Of a DNA stretch of 64,000 nucleotides, positions 35,701-45,790 are shown piece by piece; the stretch's first letter is position 1, and each line of letters opens with the position of its first letter. Under the pieces are notes generated by a model, which worked only from the letters and a program-made list of their open reading frames with translations, had not been told where the DNA came from and made no database searches. Made by a program: the position numbers and the translations under genes. This DNA is from Meandrina meandrites (lineage: Eukaryota; Cnidaria; Anthozoa; Scleractinia; Meandrinidae). The DNA is taken from positions 8,772,102-8,836,101 of the forward strand of contig OY855906.1 of the NCBI GenBank assembly GCA_963693305.1, read 5' to 3'.

Positions 35701-38700
35701 GAAGTTTTAGAGAAGTCGTTAACTCCCAATATCACCAACACCACCAAGGTGTTCGGTTAGCTAACAGTTTAAATAGTTGCCTCCAACAATCATTGTAAAG
35801 CACGAGGAATGGTTAAGAATTTTATGCAAGTTCTAATAAAGAACTTTCTATTCAGAGCTGTTATTTAGGTTTTAGACCTTGCGCAATTGAATCGTAAATG
35901 CATGGATACTTGGAGAGAAGAATTGTTGGTCGATTATTGGTCGAGAGCGATGGTCGATAAGAGTGTAGACCATGCAAATGACTACTTATCTTTAGCCACT
36001 AGTGGTTTTTGCACAAATAATGACTACTTCCCACATCGATGCAATTTCACTTTCGAAAGTTACAAGTTTGCTAAGCCGACTGACATTTTGTTTTCAACTA
36101 GAAACAATGGAAACTTTGAGGGTTTAATTTTCTATCAGTCATGAAACGTCTAAACGTCGGTATTTGTTTAGATTCAACTGCGTGGAAACCGCCAAGTTAC
36201 TTGTCGAGATGGGTGCAGACCCTGCTTTAGTAACAACCAATGGAAGCACGGCATTGCATTTTGCAGTCCGCCGAGGGAATGACCAAGTGGCGGAACTTCT
36301 TGTGCAGCATGCCAAAGTTGACGTCAACTCCAAGGACTCTGCCCACATGACTGCACTTCATCTAGCCTGTGTCAGTGGTAATGCAACGATTTCAAAGATC
36401 CTTCTTGAACAAGGAGCTGACATAAATGCTAAATCCACAGAGCTCATGACTCCTCTTCACATTGCCGTATGTAATGGGAACATCGAAGTCGCTGCGCTGA
36501 TCTTGCGAGCGGGTAGGTGGCATTACATGTTCCGAACACTAACTACCCTAGCAAGTAAACAATTTATAGACGTGAAGTGTTATATATAGTAGGGTAAAAT
36601 TGTCTCATTCGGGATCGAAATTTCACACCAGAAGCATCGTCCAACAACCACTCACCATTTCCTAACCTTTTGCTTTTAGCCGCTGAGGCAAGGCAGGATA
36701 TAACGGAGCTGTTTGTCGACCGAGACGGGGAAAACAATACAGTTCTTCACCTGGCAGCACAAACAAACGATCTCGACACGGCACAAGTTTGCCTTCAGAA
36801 CGGCGCGGACGTAAACGCGCTCAATACTTACAAGAATACGCCACTGTACGTGGCAATAGTGAAAGGAAACATGCAGATGGTCAAGTTCTTGGTCCAAAAA
36901 GGAGCGGATGTGAATGTGAAGAACGCTGACTCAAAATCTGTCCTTCACAGGTAATATTCAATCGTTTGTTCACCTAAATTTACTGAGTATCGAAAATAAG
37001 CTGCATTTCAAAATGATCAGTTGTTGATTTCGTTTCGAATAGAACGAGCCTAGTGGGCCATCAGGCCGGAGCTTATCACGGTTTCCGTAGCATGAAGCGG
37101 CTAGGAGTATTTCTACTCCCCCTGGATGGGATGCTAGTCCATCGCAGGGTTACCCCAGCAGTAAATTCGCCGGTACCCATTTAAACACCTGGGTGGAGAG
37201 AGGCACTATAAGAGTAAAGTATTTTGCCCAAGAACACAACGCAGTGCCCCGGCCAGGGCTTGAACCCGGACCGCCCGATCCGCAGTCCAGCGCACTGACC
37301 ATTAGGCCACCGCGCCCCCACCCGTTTTTTGCATGAATGCTCCTAAACAATATTGAAAGCCTTTAAACGCAGTAAGACACTACCTCTCTGTAACCTCCAT
37401 TTTTATTCTCCCACTGTAAACACTACCTCTATTGTTATTCAGGGTTAGGGGCATTGTTATGACCTGTTATCTATTGTGTTTAGAACCAATGAAGTAACTC
37501 GTTCGAGAGGTAGTGGGTGACCTAAAAACGTGATGCACGGTGGGGTGGGGAGGGACAAACACGTATTTGCGGCACAGTGGGTCCTGTCAGAGTGCCATTT
37601 AGTTTACACATGTCCAATATACGGAACGGAAACGGATTCAATTCGTCAAAACACCCTCACCAATCGTACCAATTGTGCCGTTGGTCCCAGTGGACGATAA
37701 GAGTCCACGCGTACGTACCCACAGCCTGATGCACTAGGAAAGTCCTCTTAACGAGATGCGTTTCACCAATGGTGTACCAATTGACTGTCAAGTCAGTCCA
37801 TTAGTACCAATCGTACCATTCGTAGTAATGGACGACAAGAATCCACCCGTACCCAGCGTGATGTATTGTATTCTATGTCCCATAGTTTCTCTCGTATGCT
37901 TCTGTTTTAGGGCAGCTGTTTTTAACCGGGATGACATAATTTCGTTTCTCCTTGATCACGGCGTGCATATTGACACACGTGATGCACAGAGAAGCACGCC
38001 ATTCCTAGATGCTGTAGCCGCTGGGCAGACTAAATCTGCTCGACTTTTTCTCCAGAGAGGAGCTGACATCAAAGTGTGTGATATTAACATGAAGAACTGC
38101 CTTCACATGGCGGTTGAGAACGAGCATCTGGAGACACTGCGCATGCTTCTGAAGATGAGACCTGTTTTGAGGAACCTGTATAGACCTGATGTCAAAGAGA
38201 GAGTTCCTTTACATTATGCCGCCATGGTTAAAGATGTTAAGGTACGTTTCTGTTTTTCATTTCAAGCCAAATTTTGAAACCTGATTCGGAGTTTTTTTTA
38301 AACGACATTTTTTCACTTAGTTCCAGCACGTTTTACGTTACGTTTCCCTAGACCATGCAAAATGGAACAACAGTTCTTTTTGTGGGCCCAAATGTTTATA
38401 TTTTTGAACTTTATCCAGATAATGAACGCACTTTTGGATAAACAAACACGATCCACATTCCATGATGAGACACAACAAACTCCACTGCATCTTGCTGCCC
38501 AGTATGGAATGTATGAACAGGTGGAGGCACTGGCGCGACGAGTGGCCTCTGGACTGAATGAACGAGATGAGCAAGGAAGGACTTCACTTCACAATGCAGT
38601 CATGAATGGAAACAGGTAAACGTGTATCCTGAATAACGGCTGTTTTTTTTACTGGAAATAAGCACAAGCATACGGATTGGTGAGCATAAGCATAAGTTTG

Positions 38701-38722
38701 ACCAGAAACATAAGCATAGGCA

Positions 38723-38755
<33 letters not shown>

Positions 38756-41700
38756 GCATCGGCATCGGCATCGGCATCGGCATCGGCATCGGCATCGGCA
38801 TCGGCATCGGCATCAGCATCGGCATCGGCATCGGCATCGGCATCGGCAAAGGCACAGTTATAGGCATAGGCATAGGCAAAGGCATCGGCATAGGCAAAGG
38901 CATAGGCATCAGCATAGGTATCGGCATATGCATAGGCATAGTAGGCATAGGCAAAGCCATAGGCATAGGCATAGGCACTGTAGGCATAGAAATAGGCATA
39001 GGCATAGGCATACCTCAGAAAGCATTTGCATTTAAAGGGGCACTATCACGGGGCTTTCAGTTCGATGCATTTGTGGTCATAACGGAGCTAAATTATGACT
39101 AAGTAGTTTCACTCATTCACGAGATGCGCCTGGAATAACTAGATGAATTAGCGATTTATCCAAGACACGTGGGCAGATCAAATTCTTCCCGACTTTTTCA
39201 ATCTGCGATCAAAATCTCATACGAAAATAACTCACGATTATCCCTCTTTTGTTACTTCAGTGGACCAATATAGTCACTTTAACAAAGCTAGGCCATTATA
39301 TTTAGGTTTCCATTAAGGTAAATATGTCTTTTGCCTTTTGACGTTTCGAAGTGATGCTTATGATAGTGCCCCGTTAAAGTTGATATGCACCGATACGAAC
39401 ACTTACTGAAATGTCCTTCTACACTTAGGAAAGCTTGCTACATTCTATTGAAACTCGGTGCTGACTCGAGCAGCAAGGATAACAACCACTGGACACCGTT
39501 GATGTGGGCGTCAAAGCTGGGTCGAGAGAAAGCGTGTCGAGAACTACTTAATGTCCATGCATCGGTAGATGACGTCAATATGGACGGGGATACGGCATTG
39601 CACGTTGCATGTCGGCAGGGCCACGTGGGGATTGTAAACTTGCTGTTAACAAATGGGGCCAGCTTGGATGTTCGCAACACACAGAGTGTCACGTGCTTAG
39701 AGACAGCAGCTCAGTCGGGGAACGACGAAGTGGCGTTGGCTATGGTTAAACATCCAAGGTAAAGTCACTTGTTTTAGTACTTGAGTGTTTCTGTTAAATT
39801 CAGACGACTGGGTACAAGTTCTGCTTTGGAAAAATAATGGCTAAAGAGGGCTTAAAATTGTAATAAAAACAACAAAGAAGACTTTCCTGTTTTGCCTCTT
39901 CATTTTGCAAATTTGGTGCTCATTACGGATTTAGTTGTGCCAGTTCTTCCACGATGACATTTTTGGCGAATTGTTCGGAGGCTCGCGTCCACCTTTTGGA
40001 CTTCGTCTCGTCGATCTTTGCACACGTAGGTGTTAGGCTGAAAGTCAGTTGTAATCGTTTTTGTAAGGTTCGGCCTCACACCAACGTTTGCAGAGATTGA
40101 CGAGACGAAGCCCAAAAAGTGGACGCGATCCTCCGAATGGAGTGTGTTGCAAATTAGAACAGATATTACGTCACTCGACAAACAACTTCATATAAAACGC
40201 TATATGCTTTACCTGAACAGAACAATTCAAGTTATAGTATTATTAAACTGATCATTTTGACTCAACAGATGGCCCGAAATAATGGAACACAAAGACATGC
40301 AAGGTCATTCACCTATGAAGCTGCTAATAGCGCACTTTCCAGAAAGCGCTGAACTGTTGATGGACCGTTGTGTTACACGATCGGAGATGAAAAACCCGAA
40401 CGATCCAGAGTTTACCATTACTTATGACTTCCACCTTCTAGACCCAGGTCCTGACGACCCAGCCTTCATAAACGGACGGCGTTTCTTCGGACCCAGCACC
40501 ATGGTGAAACACAAGCGAAAAGAACTGCTACTTCACCCACTGACCCAGGTGCTGTTGAATCTAAAGTGGTCTACCTTAGGTCGCTTCGTTCACTACTTTA
40601 ACTTTCTGTGGTACTTGGTTTTTGTTGCTCTCTATTCAGCTTTTATCATCAGCGTGAGATTAGAGTTTGTTCCCGGGAGAGATACGCCTACAGGCAAAAG
40701 CCAAACATATCAACGTAAAGGATTGTCATACACAGTATTTACCTTTACCGTTGTGCATCTCTCAAAAGAGATGTTACAAATATCCATCGAACGGTGTAAG
40801 TACTTCACGAAAAGAAGCAATTTACTGGAATGGGTGCTCTATGGAACCGCATTTGCTTTCATGATACCATTTGTCTTGTCCGATGATACTACTGACGACT
40901 TATTCAAACAAATAACAAATCCTGACCGCCTTTGGATGCTAGGAGTGACATCAATATCCCTGTGTTACGTAAACTTGGTTCTCTTTCTCCGTCGATTACG
41001 TCTTTTTGGTATTTACGTCACCATGTTTTTAGAAGTCACTCAGACGGTTGCCAAGGTGCTGTTAGTCTTCCTCGTGTTCATCCTTGGGTTTGCCATTGTT
41101 TTCTTCATCCTCTTCAAAGAGCAGGTGAGATATGAACGAATACGTGTGCGTGATTGTCCATGTTCGTACGCGTCTTCGTATTGATTCGTAAGCGAGGGCG
41201 TGAGCGTTCGGTCCGTGCATTAAAATTGAGTTCAGTTATTTACAGTAGAATCCCGATTTCGAACCTTCGGTTTCTCGAAACTCCCGATTTCTCGAACCAT
41301 TTTTCATTTCGCTTTGATGGTACTTCTCTGCCATCTTACTCCCCATTTCTCTATCCAATTTTCAATTTTTATCTCAAATTAAAAAAGCCGGGCAGACTTT
41401 CAAATCCTTGATCACATCGATCCGGGGTCCAGTACGCAAACTACTCAGGCCGCCGCACCTCACAAAGGCTGGTTAATAGTTCCAGAGTCACTGATGTGTT
41501 TCCTCGTTTTTCTCACAGCTAGCATTTCAGAGTCTAGGACGGGCATTGATCAAAGTGATGGTGATGACTGTTGGAGAGATTGACTTTAACAATGCCTTTA
41601 TTAACACGATTGGCAAAAATAGTACATCAACTGGCAATCCACTCAACCCGTTCCCGGAAGCTTCCTTTGTCTTCGTCGGCTTCTTCCTGATGTTTATGAC

Positions 41701-43472
41701 GATAATACTGATGAACCTTCTGGTAAGTGGCAAGACACGGTTCTCTTCTAAATGTGACCAGGAGACTTTCAGGATCTGTCGATTTTGATCAATGGCCTTG
41801 AAGGATAGCGCATTCGTAATTCGCTTCCCTAACCGATCTTTTTCGTCTTCGTTTATTGTTTTCGCTTTGGCGTGATTCTGCATCACATGTATTATTCCAC
41901 GAGTGTGCATTGGACCTAAGATGGAGGATAACCAACGGGAGTTAGCTATAATCATCTCATGCCCAACAAGCACACGTGAAAAAGTTGGGTTGTTAAGTAA
42001 AACCATTAGATATATCGGTAAATCATGCAAATTTTGTTTTTGTCAAGTTGTCTGACATGGCCTTGGCTGATATCTAAGCCAATCAAAATCTAGAAATACG
42101 TTATCCACTGCTTCTGTTTTAATAGTAAATACCATATTGAGGTATTTTTTATTTTGATAATAGTATATTATTATTACATGACTCAGTCACAGGGAGCCAA
42201 CTTTTTATTGTTAAAAGAAAAAAGGAATCTTTTAACGCAAGTATCGTTTACCCCTAATTAAAATCTGTTGGTTTGATATTCTACCGACGTTCAGGTTGGT
42301 CTTGCTGTGGGTGATATCGATGCCATACGTCAGAATGCCACACTGAAGAGGTTGGCCATGCAGGTCGAGTTTGTAGCAGAGGTTGAAGACAAATACCCAA
42401 GATTCATCACGCGGGGAGTTTACCAATCAACACATGTTTTCAGGCCTAATAGTCCCACGCGAAGGAAAAAGTATGTATATATACCACTGGATAAGTGCAG
42501 TTATGGGAATTCTATGAATCATAAAAAGTTGTAGTAACCATCACTTTCGTTATATATATGCTTTAAAATGACTCCAATGTTTGCGTGCATCACTTAATTC
42601 TGTGTTACTGAGTGACCTAATGGGATCTTTTGGGGCTTTGAAAACTTTTCGGAGTACTGTATTTCTCAAGTCAATTCGAAAAATTTACGAAAGCATTCGA
42701 CAAATATCAGCTTCGGAAATATGACCAATATAAGTGTTTTAACCATTGATAAAGAGTATTCGGGAGTAGTCCTCAGATGGTCTGGAAGTCTTCAAGTGAA
42801 TTTCTGTTAATCTTAAAGGTCTATCTACTCTCGGAGGTCTTCAGAATAATTTCTGTTTTTTGAAAGTTAAAAGTTTTTTTAAAACTGCTGTGCTGGGTCA
42901 GTGGGTAAGAGAAACAGTTGATTATTAACCTAGAAGATGAAAAAGGTAAATTAACCGCCCCAGCAAATTTGGAAAGCTGACACTTGGAACAACATTTGAA
43001 TAGTTCGATATTGTGAAGTTTGCTTTTAAATACTTTCCTTATATAGGTCAGCCAATGAGAACTGAGAAATTTGTATCTGCATTAATCATATAAACCAGAT
43101 ATTTACATGCTTCTTTTCACCAGATTGATTTCTCTTCTTGGAATGAAAAACATGTTTACCCTGGACTTTGGACTTCCTACTGAAGAAGAACGATCTCATT
43201 CATCTGAGTATACCGAGGTTAAAAAGGAGCTCGACAAAACTAAAAAGCGCATCAAAACGCTGGTTAGGAGTAGTGAGGCTCAGATTGTATTGTTGAGAGG
43301 ACTGGTAAGAAAGATTGATCCTGGGGGTGAGCTGGATGAGCGGAGCCTGGACGAGATTGGGTCGACTGTGACGGAAGAACGGGAAGCTTTGTCTCAAGAA
43401 TTACTTCATGAGGAGTTGTCACCAACTGAGATCATGGCAGACGTGTCACATACGCAAAAAACTTACGTTTAA
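32779..43472 (+). CDS. TRPA1: TRPA1-like cation channel, gene A
   Basis: Ten exons join in frame: 32779-33029, 36172-36512, 36680-36950, 37911-38241, 38419-38615, 39429-39758, 40269-41124, 41519-41722, 42295-42470 and 43124-43472, giving 1101 residues. About 16 ankyrin repeats fill residues 30-570, with TPLHIAA-type signatures. Exon 7 carries the pre-S1 region and transmembrane helices S1 to S6-proximal segments. The pore loop reads MTVGEIDF with E879 where vertebrate TRPA1 has Asp915. LMNLL-VGLAVGDID across the exon 8/9 junction is the S6/TRP-like helix. The tail has a coiled coil around SSEYTEVKKELDKTKKRIKT. The product should be a tetrameric plasma-membrane cation channel. C608 aligns with human C641; human C621 and C665 have no cysteine equivalent. 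The start is the first ATG after an in-frame stop; an extra upstream exon is possible. Converges with gene B. Confidence 0.9.
33758..34121. mobile_element. 364-bp TIR element in gene A intron 1
   Basis: AGGCCCGGTTCATACGTCGC at the left and the matching GCGACGTATGAACCGGGCCT at the right. The inverted similarity continues through ATTTCTGCCGTGTCGAATTC. No coding capacity. Confidence 0.8.
34188..34841. mobile_element. 646-bp TTAA-flanked TIR element in gene A intron 1
   Basis: TTAA duplications at 34188-34191 and 34838-34841 enclose GGGGGGTCCTTCTTAACTA and its complement TAGTTAAGAAGGACCCCCC. Piggyback-type target choice suggests a piggyBac-like MITE. Confidence 0.8.
37047..37322 (-). mobile_element. 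tRNA-derived SINE, near full length
   Basis: On the minus strand a tRNA-like head reads GGCGCGGTGGCCTAATGGTC with an A box and GGTTCAAGCCC as B box. An unrelated body follows, ending in CATGCTACGG and GGCCCACTAGGC. Its head would be a tRNA gene only if the body were ignored. It sits in gene A intron 3. Confidence 0.85.
38705..39014. repeat. GGCATC/GGCATA hexanucleotide satellite
   Basis: About 50 units of GGCATC and GGCATA with occasional GGCAAA variants in gene A intron 5. Every frame is open, giving Gly-Ile or Met-Pro repeat peptides that are artefacts. Confidence 0.9.
39032..39377. mobile_element. 338-bp TTAA-flanked MITE in gene A intron 5
   Basis: TTAA at 39032-39035 and 39374-39377 enclose AGGGGCACTATCA and TGATAGTGCCCCG. 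The ends resemble those of the element interrupting PRMT9 (AGGGGC, then a -TCA- core). It starts right after the hexanucleotide satellite and ends about 50 bp before exon 6. Confidence 0.75.
39960..40145. repeat. Fold-back repeat in gene A intron 6
   Basis: Arms of about 75 bp face each other: CTTCGTCTCGTCGATCTTTG on the left against the complement of CAGAGATTGACGAGACGAAG on the right, with about 80% visible identity. Confidence 0.65.
41241..41405. mobile_element. Possible pogo/Tigger-like element fragment
   Basis: ACAGTAGAATCCCGATTTCG followed by repeated TTTCTCGAA words resembles termini of pogo-type elements, in gene A intron 7. Only one terminus is seen, so this is tentative. Confidence 0.3.
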
Positions 43473-44483
43473 CCCTATTCAAAGAGTAAAGATGTGTTGG
43501 GCATCCAAAAATTAAGTTTATAGCTGTTTCGAGAAATGTTGTCGGAATGATCATTATACTGTGTATGACACTGCAGCTGTTGAACCTACTTTAACTTGTT
43601 GCTTTCTTTTAGCACTCGCAAACATACGTCCATGGCGTCTCGTGCCATGTTTTTTTAGATTTCGCTGAAATACTGAAGTCAAAGAACAGAGACTTAAAAC
43701 TACCGATAATACCTTTCGGGATTGTCGCGTGCGCCTTTTTGTCCGACAACCTTTCTCAAAACAGCTGAATATTAACGATAATTATCAGATATGACGTGAC
43801 CTAAAGAGAAATGACATCATATTTGTCCCTCAAACTCTGTCAACATAGATCTCGCCATTATTTTACGCTTCATGACTTCAGAAAAAAATGTGCAAAATTC
43901 ATGGCATGGAATTATCGCGCCTCTTACAGCAAAGACATGGGTCAAGTGAGGACATGACTGACATTTCAGGTCATTCCATCAGTTGATGTTTATCAAGTTA
44001 AAATTCTGAAAACTTTTCATATCGGTACTTGGAAAATCTTAGCAGCCTGCAGGATACTAGAAAACACATTTTCGTGTCCTTTCCTCACCCCTCCCGCACT
44101 TAGTCTCAAAGTGAAGCCGCTAGAGAATAGAGTTCAGGTACGGAACTGGCAACAAGGTGGCCCCCAACCCCCATTGCTGTGCACAATTCCCTCTAAAAAC
44201 ATACATTATGTACAGTAAATGTAGAAAAGCACCCACTTAAACGGATAAACGGATGGGTTTACACATTTAATAAAAAAAATTAGCTTTTTGTTTCAACCTA
44301 GAAGGTTGCGGGGCCGTGTACAGTAATCAAATATCAAACAAGCATAATATATTTAGTAATTACAGCTGGCAATAGCTTGACATATTGGGTACAAGAAAAA
44401 CGCTGTGAAGTTGAATTCAGGCAGAGGGGTTTCAATCGGGAACCTCCGGATAAAATGTCTAGCACGAAAACCTACTAGGCCAA
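43473..44483. other. Region downstream of gene A
   Basis: Presumed 3' untranslated region of gene A followed by AT-rich sequence. An AATAAA lies near 44269. No gene is supported. Confidence 0.4.
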
Positions 44484-44587
44484 GCCGCTTCTTCAACAAG
44501 ATTTGATGTTGCCATTAATAGCAAGGTTTCGTCGAATACGAAAACCTTGCTATTAATGGCGATATCAAGTCTTGTTGAAGAGGCGGC
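44484..44587. repeat. Long hairpin, about 46-bp arms
   Basis: GCCATTAATAGCAAGGTTT pairs with AAACCTTGCTATTAATGGC across a short loop. Outward the pairing continues with CTTCAACAAG/CTTGTTGAAG and GCCGC/GCGGC, with few mismatches. A SINE begins immediately after it. Confidence 0.75.
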
Positions 44588-44852
44588 TCGTGGGAGGCAC
44601 GGTGGTCTAATGGTTAGTGCGCTGGACTCCGGACCGGGCGGTCCGGGTTCAAGCCCTGGCCGGGGCACTGCACACTTAACTCTCATAGTGCCTCTCTCCA
44701 CCCAGGTGTTTAAATGAATACCGGCGAATTTACTGCTGGAGGTAACCCTGCGATGGACTAGCATCCCATCCAAGGGGAGTAGAAATACTCCTAGTCGCTT
44801 CATGCTACGGAAACTGGGATAAGCTCCGGGCTGATGGGCCACTAGGCTCGTA
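44588..44852 (+). mobile_element. tRNA-derived SINE, near full length
   Basis: The head reads GGAGGCACGGTGGTCTAATG with B box GGTTCAAGCCC. The body matches the copy at 37047-37322, including GGATGGACTAGCATCCCATC-type sequence near the 3' end. Confidence 0.85.
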
Positions 44853-45106
44853 TGCAGACTTTACCTTCATCGAATATGATTGGTGAGTAAACCGACATCT
44901 TTTTTCAACCGATATGCCAGTTTTCGTCAATTTTTCTGAAAAGCTTTATTCAGAGATGAATGTTTTCTGAACACTAAAAAAAAACAAGATTCATTAACGT
45001 CTATGAAAACAGATCAAATATTTGCTGCTCAAACTTCATGGGGAGATCGCTTACATTCCCGATAATGGTCAATACCCAAGGACATAATCAAATTTTAGAA
45101 TACCAC

Positions 45107-45255
45107 TTGCAACGCGGGCGCTGGACTTGTAATCCGGAGCTCCCGGGTTTAAATCATCTTTTCTAGCACTAGGTGGATTTGGTTTCGGAAGTTTGGAACT
45201 CAAATCCACCACACTGTGTAAATAGCCAAATATTCCGCCTCCTGCCAGTGTTAAG
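45107..45255 (+). mobile_element. Fragment of a second tRNA-derived SINE family
   Basis: GCGCTGGACTTGTAATCCGG, then a CACTAGGTGGATTTG segment and a GTAAATAGCC-AA-CCTCCTGCCAG tail match the fuller copy at 49378-49544. The first part of the tRNA-like head is missing. Confidence 0.7.
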
Positions 45256-45705
45256 ATGTTAAATTCAAATTGTTTCATATTTGTTTGCAACGCATATTTT
45301 ATCATATTCACATAAAATTTGCGCGATATATTAAATGCTAATAACAGTATTTATTACAATTATTACTATTTAAATACAAAACTGATTTGTTAGGTCACGC
45401 CAATTAAACTACAAAAGATGTATCAGCGTTGATAATATTTCGCTGTCATGTTAGGTATGCTCAAACTTGTCTAATTAACCGTTAAAAAATCTGTAGCTAC
45501 TTAGCGGTTTGGAGCCTGTTATCAAATCAGTCCTATACAATTGTGCGTAAAATAGAAATACATGTAGAATACATTTATATATGTTGTGGTTCAATTTTAT
45601 CCTTGGTTCAAATTTTATTTTCCTACCGACTTTTTATCATTTTACCCGTCGAAGCCGGTAGTTCGAACAGTCAAAAGCTTGTATAGTTTTAACAATTTTA
45701 GCAAT

Positions 45706-45711
45706 TTTATT
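45706..45711 (-). terminator. Candidate poly(A) signal of gene B
   Basis: TTTATT on the plus strand is AATAAA on the minus strand, about 80 nt after the gene B stop codon. Confidence 0.4.
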
Positions 45712-45790
45712 TAGCCATTTTTGGCTGCGGCCCTTTGATAGTTTTGCGCTTGTGTAAAATGTTGACCTTTGATATGAGTACAAATGAGGC

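Larger units (their letters stand above)
44853..45790. other. Gap between convergent genes A and B
   Basis: Contains a SINE fragment (45107-45255) and AT-rich sequence. No gene is supported. Confidence 0.4.

Noticed and set aside
38649..39102. Frames encoding Gly-Ile or Met-Pro repeats on both strands
   Set aside because: Products of the GGCATC/GGCATA satellite in an intron of gene A.
44459..44842. Minus-strand frame reading PRPGLEPGPPGPESSALTIR
   Set aside because: It is the antisense of a SINE, a frequent false protein in gene sets.
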